Shown piece after piece: positions 15,225 through 24,369 of a stretch of 64,000 nt of DNA. The position numbers and the translations under genes are program-made. Source of the DNA: Bacteroidales bacterium (GTDB lineage Bacteria > Bacteroidota > Bacteroidia > Bacteroidales > Marinilabiliaceae); contig SUWW01000002.1 in assembly GCA_015061285.1 (NCBI GenBank), positions 1 through 64,000 of the forward strand, in the 5' to 3' direction. Below the pieces are notes generated by a model, which saw only the letters and a program-made list of their open reading frames with translations, made no database searches and was not told the origin of the DNA. The first letter of the stretch is position 1. Each line of letters begins with the position of its first letter.

Positions 15225-16970
15225 ATGGGAAAGGCTATGGAAATGCCAAGATTGCCATATTCTGAGATGTCAGTCTATGAATTGTATGAATTGGCAACTA
15301 AGGACGATGCCTATGCACAAGAGGCTCTTGGCAATTGTTTTGCAAGTGGCAAAGGCATTAAACAAGATTATGAAACAGCAGTCTATTGGTATATTCAAGC
15401 GGCAGAGTTAGGCTATGATGTGGCACAATACCGATTGGCTATATGCTATGAGGAAGGTAAAGGTGTAAAGAAAGATAAGGCAAAAGCCTTTGAGTGGTGC
15501 TCCAAATCAGCCGAACAAGGCTATGCTATAGCTCAATACCAATTGGGTGGGTCTTATCGGTTTGGTGATGGTGTTGATCAAGACTATGGTAAAGCCGTCT
15601 ATTGGTACGCCAAAGCAGCAGAGCAAGGATTAGCGAAAGCGCAAAATGATTCGGGGACATGTTATCATGAGGGCATAGGTGTTGAGAAGGACTATCAAAG
15701 AGCAGCAACGTTATACCTACAAGCTGCAAAACAAGGTTTACGTGTGGCCCAATTCAATTATGCTTTGTGTTATTATAACGGACACGGTGTAGAAAAGAAT
15801 CTTTCTGTAGCAGTCCGATGGTATCAAAAATCTGCCAACCAAGGATTTGTCGAGGCACAATATACTCTTGCTTGCATATACCGAAAAGGAGTAGGTGTGA
15901 GGAAAAATCTAAAGAAAGCTGCGGCGTTGTATACTAAAGCGGCAGAGCAAGGCAACAAATTCGCACAATACGAGCTTGCTCGATGTTATAATAATGGTTG
16001 GGGTGTAGAAAAAGACCAATCAAAAGTTGTTCAATGGTCTCTAAAATCAGCAGAACAAGGTTATGATAGAGCTCAATTCATTTTAGCTTTGTGTTACGAA
16101 TTTGGACGTGGGGTTGAAATAGACATTGCTAAAGCCGTGGAATTGTATGTAAAAGCCGCAGAGCAAGGTGATTGTAAGGCTCAATACCGATTGGGTGAAT
16201 GCTATAAAAACGGCGAAGGAGTTGAACAAGACTACGAAAAAGCTGCTGAGTATTATCTCCAATCTGCGAAGCAAGGTTATGATATGGCGCAATTCAGCTT
16301 GGCTTTGTGTTACGAATATGGATGTGGCATTGAAATGGACCTTGCAAAGGCGGTAGAATGGTATCGTAAAGCCGCAGAACAAGGTGATTACAAGGCTCAA
16401 TTTAACTTGGGTGTTTGCTACGAAAATGGTGACGGCATACAAGAAGACGCTGCAAAAGCTGTAGAGTGGTACACCAAAGCAGCCGTACAAGGATATGCAG
16501 AGGCTCAATACAATCTTGCTCTATGTTATCAAGATGGTATCGGCGTTGAAATAGACCTTGGGGAATCAGTTAAGTGGTATGACAAAGCCGCAAAACAAGG
16601 AATGGCTGAAGCGCAGTGCAATCTTGCTATTTTGTATCAAGAAGGCAATGGGGTTAGTAAGAATCTAAAGAAGGCTGTGGTGTTGTTTACCAAAGCGGCT
16701 GAGAAATGCAATGAATCTGCGCAATTCTGCTTGGCTTTATGCTATCATTTGGGCAGAGGAGTAAAAATAGATCTTGAGAAGGCTGTTAAGTTGTACACAA
16801 AAGCAGCCGAGCGAGGTTTTGCAAAGGCACAAAACAATCTTGCAGAATGTTATAAAGATGGCATTGGCGTAGAAAAGGATATGTCTGCAGCAATATATTG
16901 GTATACACAAGCCGCTGAACAAGGTGATAAAGAGGCAATTGAAAGTCTTTCTGTAATAAAGAATAATTAG
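15225..16970 (+). CDS. Cytoplasmic Sel1-repeat protein (15 repeats)
   Basis: A 581-aa protein made almost entirely of 36-residue Sel1-like (TPR-type) repeats. I count 15 'AQ..L..CY..G.GV..D..KA..WY.KAAEQG' units from about residue 27 to 573. There is no signal peptide, membrane segment or enzymatic domain, so it is probably a cytoplasmic scaffold for protein partners. Adjacent units are very alike at the DNA level, so copy number could vary between strains. It lies between the deiminase (12 bp) and the FKBP (2 bp), so all three are one operon and the deiminase is a plausible partner or target. Confidence 0.93.
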   Translation: MGKAMEMPRLPYSEMSVYELYELATKDDAYAQEALGNCFASGKGIKQDYETAVYWYIQAAELGYDVAQYRLAICYEEGKGVKKDKAKAFEWCSKSAEQGYAIAQYQLGGSYRFGDGVDQDYGKAVYWYAKAAEQGLAKAQNDSGTCYHEGIGVEKDYQRAATLYLQAAKQGLRVAQFNYALCYYNGHGVEKNLSVAVRWYQKSANQGFVEAQYTLACIYRKGVGVRKNLKKAAALYTKAAEQGNKFAQYELARCYNNGWGVEKDQSKVVQWSLKSAEQGYDRAQFILALCYEFGRGVEIDIAKAVELYVKAAEQGDCKAQYRLGECYKNGEGVEQDYEKAAEYYLQSAKQGYDMAQFSLALCYEYGCGIEMDLAKAVEWYRKAAEQGDYKAQFNLGVCYENGDGIQEDAAKAVEWYTKAAVQGYAEAQYNLALCYQDGIGVEIDLGESVKWYDKAAKQGMAEAQCNLAILYQEGNGVSKNLKKAVVLFTKAAEKCNESAQFCLALCYHLGRGVKIDLEKAVKLYTKAAERGFAKAQNNLAECYKDGIGVEKDMSAAIYWYTQAAEQGDKEAIESLSVIKNN

Positions 16971-16972
16971 AT

Positions 16973-17371
16973 ATGAACAAAAACGAATACATACAAGCCA
17001 ATAAAGATTGGCTGATAGCAAAATCGAAGGAAGATGGTGTAAAAGCACTCGCTAAAGGCGTTTACTATAAGGTACTTACGCAGGGCAACCATCAGAGTGC
17101 AACGCCAACAGTGCGAAGCATCATCACAGCTCACTACACGGGCCGAACTATCGATGGTAAAGAGTTTGATAGTAGTCGTGGCGGAGTGCCTTTGGCTTGC
17201 CGACTTTGCGACCTCATTGAAGGTTGGATAATAGCTATGCAGCAAATGCATGTTGGCGACAAATGGGAGATATACATACCCGCAGAAATGGGCTACGGCC
17301 GTTTTTCGCAACCTGGCATTCCTGGCGGTTCAACGTTGATTTTCGAAATAGAACTGATTAGCGTAATGTGA
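16973..17371 (+). CDS. FKBP-type peptidyl-prolyl cis-trans isomerase
   Basis: A 132-aa cytoplasmic FKBP. After a short helical N-terminal part (residues 1-25) the FKBP fold shows ITAHYTGRTIDGKEFDSSR, LIEGWIIAMQQMHVGDKWEI and IPAEMGYG...PGGSTLIFEIEL, which include the usual pocket residues (Tyr, Phe, Asp, Ile, Trp, Tyr). It lacks a signal peptide, unlike the periplasmic FkpA/FklB forms. Last gene of the deiminase-Sel1 operon. Confidence 0.92.
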   Translation: MNKNEYIQANKDWLIAKSKEDGVKALAKGVYYKVLTQGNHQSATPTVRSIITAHYTGRTIDGKEFDSSRGGVPLACRLCDLIEGWIIAMQQMHVGDKWEIYIPAEMGYGRFSQPGIPGGSTLIFEIELISVM

Positions 17372-17521
17372 TGATAGTCAAAAACTCTCTCTTCATCTAT
17401 GCTTTGCGCGCTAAGTATGACGTTCATACAAAAGAATAGTTGACAAATAATTAGTGCAGTTTTTGTTGAATATTTGCGAATATTTGTCCAATAAAAAATT
17501 GAATGATAAATAACCAGTCAG

Positions 17522-18811
17522 ATGTTGACAGAGAGCACTTTAGAGCGTTTGCGCATATTAACCGAATCGGCTAAGTACGATGTGTCGTGCTCGTCGAGTG
17601 GCACGGTGCGCAAGGGTCAGCAAGGCATGTTAGGCAACACAGTTGGCGGCATGGGCATCTGCCATTCGTTTGCCGATGACGGGCGCTGCATATCGCTCCT
17701 AAAGGTGATGCTAACCAACTATTGCATGTATGACTGTGCATATTGCATCAATCGCCGTTCCAATGACATAAAACGCGCTACGCTTTCGGTGACCGAATTG
17801 GAGGAGATAACGATGGAGTTCTACCGCCGTAACTACATCGAGGGGCTGTTCCTCTCGAGCGGCGTTGTGCGTAATCCCGACTATACTATGGAGCGCCTTG
17901 CTGCCATCGTGCGCGACCTTCGAACCAAGCATCGTTTCAATGGCTATATTCACCTCAAAAGCATTCCTGGAGCATCACAAGAACTATTGTCTGAGGCTGG
18001 GCGCTACGCCGACCGTATGAGTGTAAATATAGAGATACCCAAGGAGGAATCGCTCAAATTGCTTGCGCCCGAAAAGAGTCATCAGAGTGTGTTTCAACCA
18101 ATGAAACTCATTCAGCAAGGTGTGCTCGAAAACAAAGAAGATCGCCGCAGAATGAGCCATGTGCCACGTTTTGTGCCTGCAGGACAGTCGACTCAGATGA
18201 TAGTTGGTGCTACCTCCGACACCGACCGCGATATACTCAACATGTCGTCGATGCTCTACACGCAGCCCACCATGCGTCGTGTCTATTACTCTGGCTATGT
18301 GAGCGTTAATACTTACGATTCGCGCCTACCTATTCTCAAACAACCGCCACTCGTACGCGAAAATCGACTCTATCAAGCCGATTGGCTACTGCGCTTCTAT
18401 CATTTCAACGTTGATGAGATTGTCGACGACCAACATTCCAACCTCGACCTCGAATTGGATCCTAAACTTGCTTGGGCTTTGCGTCATCCAGAGTATTTTC
18501 CTATAGATATAAATACTGCCGATTATGAGCAGTTGCTGCGTGTACCGGGACTTGGCACAAAATCGGCTTGGCTTATTATTAATTCTCGACGTTTTGGCAG
18601 TTTGACGTCTTACGATTTGAAGAAAATGGGCGTGGTGATGAAAAAAGCAAAATATTTCATCACGTGCCACGAATTGAGTTCGCATTTTTCGCAACCTGTT
18701 GTTGGTATCAACGAATTGCACCCCGAGCGATTGCGTCCGCTCCTCGTGTCCAAAGCCGAGCAGATGCGCGCTGCCGAGGAGAAACAACTGAAATTGGACT
18801 TCGGAGAATGA
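17522..18811 (+). CDS. Radical SAM protein, putative DNA modification/repair
   Basis: A 429-aa radical S-adenosylmethionine enzyme of the family annotated 'putative DNA modification/repair radical SAM protein'. The 4Fe-4S cluster motif is CMYDCAYC (Cys68, Cys72, Cys75). MGICHSFADDGRCISLLKVM and FLSSGVVRNPDYTMERL are family features. The C-terminal part (about 338-375, DINTADYEQLLRVPGLGTKS) is a helix-hairpin-helix DNA-binding module. It overlaps the next gene by ATGA, the well-known pairing with TIGR03915. The two proteins probably work together, but the reaction is not established. Confidence 0.92.
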   Translation: MLTESTLERLRILTESAKYDVSCSSSGTVRKGQQGMLGNTVGGMGICHSFADDGRCISLLKVMLTNYCMYDCAYCINRRSNDIKRATLSVTELEEITMEFYRRNYIEGLFLSSGVVRNPDYTMERLAAIVRDLRTKHRFNGYIHLKSIPGASQELLSEAGRYADRMSVNIEIPKEESLKLLAPEKSHQSVFQPMKLIQQGVLENKEDRRRMSHVPRFVPAGQSTQMIVGATSDTDRDILNMSSMLYTQPTMRRVYYSGYVSVNTYDSRLPILKQPPLVRENRLYQADWLLRFYHFNVDEIVDDQHSNLDLELDPKLAWALRHPEYFPIDINTADYEQLLRVPGLGTKSAWLIINSRRFGSLTSYDLKKMGVVMKKAKYFITCHELSSHFSQPVVGINELHPERLRPLLVSKAEQMRAAEEKQLKLDFGE

Positions 18812-19581
18812 CCATATATACATTCGATAATACTCTCGACGGGCTACTTACGGCAGTCTTCGATGCCTTTGCGCAGAAGGAACAACCCGAGGCTTTGCTC
18901 ACCCACGGCGATGCTCTGCCGCTCTTTTGCGACCGTACGTACGATGTCTGCACCGACGAGGTAAAGGCTCAGCGCGTTTGGACCGGTTTGGAGAAACATC
19001 TTTCAAAAGAGGCTCTGCGGTTGATTTCCGTTAGTTGGCTCTCGGAGTTGCGCGAACTAAACTCACCATTGTTTCACTACGTATGCAAAGTTTTTCGCCA
19101 AGGCGACATATCGCACAATTTTGCCGACCCCGATGTGCTTATTGTAACTAACATTGCTCGCCGTGTTATGCACGAGCAACTGCGTATGAAGCAGTTCATT
19201 CGCTTCCAGAAAGCTAAAGATGATACTTACCTTGCTGTAATAGCTCCCGACCATAATGTTTTGCCGCTCATAATCGACCATTTTCGCGACCGCTTCAACG
19301 ACCAGCATTGGCTCATCTACGATGCGAAACGTCAATATGGATATTTCTACGATGGTGCAACTGATGCTATTCGCGTCACTTTTGACGACAAGGATTCGCT
19401 GCCATTCAACCTCGCTGACGGCAAACTTACCAACGACCTCCTCAGTTCCGACGACCAGCTCATGCAAGACCTTTGGCGTACCTATTTCAAAGCTGTCTGC
19501 ATTCGCGAGCGCCTAAATCCACGCAAGCAACTCAGCGACATGCCTCGCCGTTACTGGAAATATATGACGGAAAAACAGTAA
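18808..19581 (+). CDS. TIGR03915 / DUF4130 putative DNA metabolism protein
   Basis: A 257-aa protein starting MTIYTFDNTLDGLLTAVFDA, the usual opening of TIGR03915 proteins. Its C-terminal half is DUF4130, with KQFIRFQKAKDDTYLAVIAP and the related 'DHFRDRF...W.IYD..R..GYFYDG' block. It is the obligate neighbour of the radical SAM gene, and the ATGA overlap implies translational coupling. The C-terminal domain is remotely uracil-DNA-glycosylase-like in family descriptions. The longer frame back to 18664 is rejected because it would run inside the radical SAM gene. Confidence 0.9.
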   Translation: MTIYTFDNTLDGLLTAVFDAFAQKEQPEALLTHGDALPLFCDRTYDVCTDEVKAQRVWTGLEKHLSKEALRLISVSWLSELRELNSPLFHYVCKVFRQGDISHNFADPDVLIVTNIARRVMHEQLRMKQFIRFQKAKDDTYLAVIAPDHNVLPLIIDHFRDRFNDQHWLIYDAKRQYGYFYDGATDAIRVTFDDKDSLPFNLADGKLTNDLLSSDDQLMQDLWRTYFKAVCIRERLNPRKQLSDMPRRYWKYMTEKQ

Positions 19582-19602
19582 GATATTTAGCACTAAAAAC
19601 GT

Positions 19603-20088
19603 ATGTTCAAGAGTAAGGTATTATTTACGCTATTCGTGTTGGCTCTGACGTCATGCAATTTTATCCACGAATCCAGAAGGGAAAGAATGCAAGGCTTATG
19701 GATAATTGATGATGAGGAGTCGATAATGAAAAGAAAGAATAATGTTGTAGATGTAGGCATTGATATAGAGAACCTTTTTTCCATAGGAAAAGATAGTATT
19801 AATCTACCATCAGTATATACAGGCAAAATATACATAGATACTACTATGTCAGAAGCTGCAAAAACAGAATTTATAAGAAAACATAATAGAGAAAGAGAAT
19901 ACAATTGTCGTGGACATTTTTATTTTCCAGACACTAATGCAGATTCTGTGGTTTTTGAAGCACCAAACAATCCATTAGTTGGAAAATACAAAATTCAAAT
20001 TTTTGATGATGGGCAATATCGTTACATGATATTATCTAATGATTCAACATACTTAGTCTGCTCTCAGAACACATTCTATTTGTGGTGA
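19603..20088 (+). CDS. Hypothetical lipoprotein
   Basis: A 161-aa protein with a lipoprotein signal (MFKSKVLFTLFVLALTSC, Cys18). The mature part begins with a charged helix, then GLWIIDDEESIM and several beta strands ending in YLVCSQNTFYLW, similar in outline to small lipocalin-like Bacteroidota lipoproteins. It lies 21 bp after the TIGR03915 gene but is far more AT-rich, so functional linkage is doubtful. Confidence 0.7.
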   Translation: MFKSKVLFTLFVLALTSCNFIHESRRERMQGLWIIDDEESIMKRKNNVVDVGIDIENLFSIGKDSINLPSVYTGKIYIDTTMSEAAKTEFIRKHNREREYNCRGHFYFPDTNADSVVFEAPNNPLVGKYKIQIFDDGQYRYMILSNDSTYLVCSQNTFYLW

Positions 20089-20503
20089 GTACATACCTCG
20101 CAACAAATAGCAAAGACGTAGACACGAGCCCAAGAGGAGAAATAGAAATGAACATATTTATCCCCGTCCATAACTCAACAATTTTTCGAATTGTGGACGG
20201 CTTATAATTCTTCAATCTTCTAATAAATCGTTCATAACTATTTCATTATTAACGATTCCTGAATGTATGCCATGTAAAATGCAGTACGTCGTAATCATGA
20301 TCAGAACAAGCGGTTTACGCGTTTGGGTTTCTTCGATGAAATAGGCCATTTTTAGGCGCAGATTGCTTTCAATATTACCTATGTATATAAAAACAGTAGG
20401 CTAATGTCAATTTTGTGTATGTCGTTTGACTAATCCGCTTACTATCTGCAGTGCTATTAGCGTTTATTTTTGTGTTCATACAATAATACTATTATAAATA
20501 CTC
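20089..20503. other. Intergenic region with ATPase remnant and weak hairpin
   Basis: Besides the minus-strand gene remnant (20212-20400), it holds an imperfect hairpin CCGTCCA / TGGACGG (20164-20200) just beyond the remnant's stop codon, perhaps its old terminator. A box TATTTTTG (20464-20471) upstream of the GH43 gene resembles a -7 element. Confidence 0.45.
20212..20400 (-). pseudogene. 3' remnant of an AAA ATPase-type gene
   Basis: Sixty-two codons on the minus strand, with an in-frame stop just upstream and no usable N-terminal region, read as a natural C-terminus: LRLKMAYFIEETQTRKPLVL, ITTYCILHGIHSGIVNNEI, then VMNDLLED and stop. The 'ITTYG..HG.HSG.V.NE...DDLF' pattern is typical of the C-terminal end of Bacteroidota AAA/DUF4143-type ATP-binding proteins. 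The rest of the gene is gone. Confidence 0.5.
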
Positions 20504-22483
20504 ATGAAAATACGTCTATCTATTTTGGCTTTGTTGCCGATATTCTTTGCTTCATGCAATACGCAGCACCAGCCTACCGAAGAGGATATGGGCGCATACC
20601 TATTCACCTACTTCAGCGATCCGACGCACTCGCTCTTTATGGCCATCAGCTACGATGGCTATACCTTCACGCCCTTAAATGGCGGCGAACCTGTCATCGG
20701 CGGCGACAGCATTGCCGATCAACGTGGCATTCGCGACCCGCATATCTACCGTTCGCCAAATGGCAAGTTCTATATCGCCATGACCGACCTCCATGTCTTT
20801 GGTAAGGAAAAAGGTCTGCGCGACACGCAATGGGAACGTCCCGATAAATATGGTTGGGGCAACAATCGCGGCCTTGTGCTTATGGCAAGCGACGACTTGA
20901 TTCATTGGACTCACCACGAGGCCCGCATTGACCAACTATTCCCCGAAAAATTCGGCGAACTCGGTTGCGCTTGGGCTCCACAGACAATCTGGGATCCAGA
21001 AGTTGGCAAACCGATGGTATATTTCACAATTCGTCAGAATCCCGGCGGACGCACAAAGCTCTATTATAGCTATGCCGATGAGGCTTTTACCACGCTCGAA
21101 ACTGAGCCACAACTGCTCTTCGAATATCCCGACACCACCATTCAGGTACTTGATGCCGATATTTGCCCGATGCCCGATGGTCGCTATTTCATGTCGTATG
21201 TAGCGCAAGAAAATCCTGGTGGCATCAAGTATATGATTTCCGACCAGATTAACCACTATGACGCCTATGTCGATGAGCAGATCGATGGCGAAAACCGTGG
21301 CTGCGAAGCGCCTAACGTTTGGAAGCGCATTGGCGAAAATAAGTGGGTGATTATGTACGATATTTATAGTGTCAATCCGCACAATTTCGGCTTTGTGGAG
21401 ACCAGCGATTTCAAGACGTTCACCCCTCTTGGTCGATTCAACGAAGGTGTGATGAAGATGAAAAATTTCACTTCGCCTAAGCATGGCAGCGTCATACATA
21501 TCACTCTCGACGAGGCTAAACGTCTGGAGAATTATTGGAGCGAAAAATATTGCAGCCGATATGCGCGCACCAACGTTCCTACCGACTCTATCCGCCTAAG
21601 CGACCCAGCCATCTTGGCCGATTCGGCTTCGCATACATACTATATGACTGGTACCAGCGGTTTGATGTGGCGCAGCTCCGACTTGAAACTATGGGATGGA
21701 CCTTTCCGCGTCACCGAGTTCGATTCCGACTCGTGGATGGGCGCGCATCCGATGATTTGGGCAGCCGAACTCCATCGCAATCCGGGCGATAACTACTATT
21801 ACTATTTCGCCACCTTCACTAATAGCGCTGTGAAAATCGACACTGTGCGTGGCAACGTCATCGAACGTCGTGCAAGTCAGGTGCTCCGTGCCGACAATCC
21901 TATGGGACCATATCGTGCATTTGGCGATTCTACCTATTTGCCAGCCGATCGTCCGACGCTCGACGGCACTTTCTGGCGCGACACCGACGGCAAACCATAC
22001 ATGGTCTTCTGCGGCGAATGGTTGCAGAATTGGAATGGTACGATGGAAAAAATCGAACTCAAACCCGACCTTAGCGGTACTATTGGCGAACCACAGGTCC
22101 TCTTCCGTGCCAGCGATTCACCTTGGAGTCGCGAGAAAGACGACAATGGCAACGTCACTTGGAACAAAGTAACTGATGGACCTTGGCTTTTCCGCACAGG
22201 CACTGGTCGCCTCGGAATGCTCTGGACGTCGTGGGTCTTTGGTGACTACACGCAGGGCGTAGCCTACAGCGAGAGCGGTACGCTCGATGGCCCTTGGATT
22301 CAAGAGCCAGAACCAATCACACCGCCCAACTTCGGCCATTCGATGCTTTTCCAACGTTTCGACGGTCAATGGATGATGTCGGTTCATAGTCATGCCCACG
22401 ACGAGAATGGACGCACCGTACGCATTCCGCACTTCTTCGAGGTCGATTTGAGCGGCGACAAATTGGTTGTGAAAACCGAATAG
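20504..22483 (+). CDS. Double-domain GH43 lipoprotein
   Basis: A 659-aa surface lipoprotein (lipobox FASC) with two five-bladed beta-propeller GH43 modules in tandem. Module 1 is about residues 28-350, with RGIRDPHIYRSPNGKFY (Asp78, the expected general base), then QVLDADICPMPDG and GCEAPNVW (expected pKa Asp and acid Glu). Module 2 is about 360-655, with LSDPAILAD (Asp367), TLDGTFWRDTDGKPYM and GPWLFRTGTGRL. GH43 enzymes act on arabinan, xylan or galactan side chains. Whether both modules are active cannot be told here. A terminator follows; no susC/susD pair is nearby. Confidence 0.9.
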   Translation: MKIRLSILALLPIFFASCNTQHQPTEEDMGAYLFTYFSDPTHSLFMAISYDGYTFTPLNGGEPVIGGDSIADQRGIRDPHIYRSPNGKFYIAMTDLHVFGKEKGLRDTQWERPDKYGWGNNRGLVLMASDDLIHWTHHEARIDQLFPEKFGELGCAWAPQTIWDPEVGKPMVYFTIRQNPGGRTKLYYSYADEAFTTLETEPQLLFEYPDTTIQVLDADICPMPDGRYFMSYVAQENPGGIKYMISDQINHYDAYVDEQIDGENRGCEAPNVWKRIGENKWVIMYDIYSVNPHNFGFVETSDFKTFTPLGRFNEGVMKMKNFTSPKHGSVIHITLDEAKRLENYWSEKYCSRYARTNVPTDSIRLSDPAILADSASHTYYMTGTSGLMWRSSDLKLWDGPFRVTEFDSDSWMGAHPMIWAAELHRNPGDNYYYYFATFTNSAVKIDTVRGNVIERRASQVLRADNPMGPYRAFGDSTYLPADRPTLDGTFWRDTDGKPYMVFCGEWLQNWNGTMEKIELKPDLSGTIGEPQVLFRASDSPWSREKDDNGNVTWNKVTDGPWLFRTGTGRLGMLWTSWVFGDYTQGVAYSESGTLDGPWIQEPEPITPPNFGHSMLFQRFDGQWMMSVHSHAHDENGRTVRIPHFFEVDLSGDKLVVKTE

Positions 22484-22526
22484 CCTTATCTACCCAAAGT
22501 TAGCATACTACATAATTATAAAATCT

Positions 22527-22556
22527 AAAGAGCTCCACATTACAGGAGCTCTTTTG
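22527..22556 (+). terminator. Rho-independent terminator
   Basis: AAAGAGCTCC / GGAGCTCTTT, a 10-bp perfect stem with an 8-nt loop and a T-rich tail, 44 bp after the GH43 stop codon. Confidence 0.85.
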
Positions 22557-22679
22557 TTGTTTATAGCCGAGATTTTCTTTATGTATATATAATAATAAAC
22601 AAAAATTAACTTAATTTTACGCTTGAGGTTTTACCGCCCCATAATTCTATTTATTATAAATATTTATAAAAAAGTAAAG

Positions 22680-23423
22680 ATGAAATTGAAAGTTATTATT
22701 GCTGCCGCCCTAGTTATGAGTGTGTCATCGGTAGCTTTTGCGCAGTACGAAGAAAAAATGCAAGAAGAGGGAGTTGTTCATGGTACAGTTACAGTCAATG
22801 GTGAGACTATTGAAGGCTATATCAAGAAAGATGAGGTTACGTTTGCAGAAGAGACTCACGTTGCATACTACTCGTTGCAGAAGTCAATAAAATTTATCGA
22901 CAAGTCTACATTCGAGAATACCGAAAAAATAAAGAGGAAAATGTATACGACCTACACACCTAAGAACTGTCAAGGTTTTACTTATGAAAATGAAGTGTTC
23001 GACGTCCGCCGATATGCCGACAATTCTGCCGTTGGCTTCAATATGATTCCTCGAAATATGTTTATGAGACAAATAAAGGTTAATGGGCCAGTAACTTTTT
23101 ATTTGCATTATAATACACCAAGTATTGTTTATACTGGTGAAGGTGCATACGAAGCAGAAATGACTGAAATATTCAACAATCCGCACCTCGCTTATTTCCG
23201 CGAAGGAATGGAAAAGCCAAGTATGATTGAGCACATCATGAAGAAAGATTTTGCCGATTGCCCACGCATCCAGCAGAAAATGGAGAATAAGGAATATGAA
23301 AAAAGCCGTACTAAAGAAGATAATGAAGCTTTGTATGGCATAGCTGAGATTCGCAACGAAAGTATCTTCGACGAGCGTAACCTCAATATTCTCGAAGACT
23401 TCATCAAGAACGGTTGTCAGTAA
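22680..23423 (+). CDS. Hypothetical secreted protein
   Basis: A 247-aa protein with a clear signal peptide (LKVIIAAALVMSVSSVAFAQ). The mature region starts with an acidic helix, then VVHGTVTVNGETIEGYIKKD, a small beta-strand pair seen in other Bacteroidota periplasmic proteins, and ends in a charged helical part with NGC near the C-terminus. The start at ATG 22680 gives the signal peptide; the longer TTG frame is rejected. No function can be assigned. Transcribed alone between two terminators. Confidence 0.75.
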   Translation: MKLKVIIAAALVMSVSSVAFAQYEEKMQEEGVVHGTVTVNGETIEGYIKKDEVTFAEETHVAYYSLQKSIKFIDKSTFENTEKIKRKMYTTYTPKNCQGFTYENEVFDVRRYADNSAVGFNMIPRNMFMRQIKVNGPVTFYLHYNTPSIVYTGEGAYEAEMTEIFNNPHLAYFREGMEKPSMIEHIMKKDFADCPRIQQKMENKEYEKSRTKEDNEALYGIAEIRNESIFDERNLNILEDFIKNGCQ

Positions 23424-23469
23424 AGTAGAAGGTTTAGAGTATAAAGTAGAAAATTTATAATAGTAGTAA

Positions 23470-23511
23470 AGCCCTGAAAGACAATATGTTTTTCGGGGCT
23501 TGATGTTTTTT
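23470..23511 (+). terminator. Rho-independent terminator
   Basis: AGCCCTGAAA pairs with TTTCGGGGCT (10 bp, one G-U) and is followed by TGATGTTTTTT, 46 bp downstream of the secreted protein. Confidence 0.8.
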
Positions 23512-23697
23512 ATCTGGCTATGAAAATGTTGGCTTATGTAAGCGCCAATCCCCATTATATCAGCCAATAAATATTTACATTTGCTTCTGTATGTATTGTT
23601 GTTTTACAACAATGAAACAAATGGACAAAATCCACTATATAATATTTTTCCTGCCGAAAAAAATGCCCCATTCGACTTAAAAATATGAATATGTACA

Positions 23698-24354
23698 ATG
23701 GGATTGAATAACGATAAATACAAAAATAAATACCGCATACCATCAACCCGATTGCAGAATTGGGATTATGGGTGGGAGGCAATCTATTTTGTAACCATTT
23801 GCACAAAAGACAGAATTCATTATTTCGGCGAAATCGATAATGGCGAAATGAAATTATCGCCAATCGGTGCAATTGCCGACGTATTGTGGTACGAATTAAG
23901 GAACCATTTCGATAATATTGAATTGGATGCGTTTGTGGTTATGCCAAATCATATTCATGGTATTATCGCAATTAACAATGGTGATAATGGTGATGTCCCG
24001 ACCACGCCATTTGCCCCGACCACGCCATGCGAATCCACCGTGTCGTCATGTGCGCAACAAATGCCACAACCACACAAAACCATCGGACAAAAACGTTTTC
24101 AACACCAGGGTTCTAAAACATTATCCTCCATTGTAGGGGCGTACAAATCGGCGGTTTCAAGGCATGCCCACCGATTGGGATACGATTTTTCATGGCAATC
24201 AAGGTTCTATGACAATATTGTTCGCAATAATGATGCATTGAATAGAATAGAAAAATATATACACAATAATCCTAATAATTGGAAAGAGGATAAATTTTAT
24301 CAACCGATGACAGAATCGGTAATCACAACCAAGATTTGGAATAAGGACAATTAA
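23698..24354 (+). CDS. REP-associated Y1 (HUH) transposase
   Basis: A 218-aa IS200/IS605-like (Y1/TnpA_REP) enzyme. The HUH motif is VVMPNHIHGIIAI and the likely nucleophile Tyr is in SIVGAYKSAVSRHA, followed by FSWQSRFYDNIVRN and the end IEKYIHNNPNNW, all typical of REP-associated tyrosine transposases. These single-copy host proteins cut single-stranded REP hairpins. Residues about 101-109 carry a duplicated PTTPF/PTTPC piece from a short DNA tandem repeat (CCGACCACGCCAT). I see no clear REP palindromes right beside it. ltaE starts only 15 bp later. Confidence 0.88.
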   Translation: MGLNNDKYKNKYRIPSTRLQNWDYGWEAIYFVTICTKDRIHYFGEIDNGEMKLSPIGAIADVLWYELRNHFDNIELDAFVVMPNHIHGIIAINNGDNGDVPTTPFAPTTPCESTVSSCAQQMPQPHKTIGQKRFQHQGSKTLSSIVGAYKSAVSRHAHRLGYDFSWQSRFYDNIVRNNDALNRIEKYIHNNPNNWKEDKFYQPMTESVITTKIWNKDN

Positions 24355-24369
24355 AACAAATAAATATTT

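Noticed and set aside
20164-20200. Strong terminator after the ATPase relic
   Set aside because: The stem is only 7 bp with a large interrupted loop and no T run on either strand.
23698-24354. Complete insertion sequence
   Set aside because: No terminal hairpins or target-site features flank the Y1 transposase. It looks like a domesticated REP-type enzyme.
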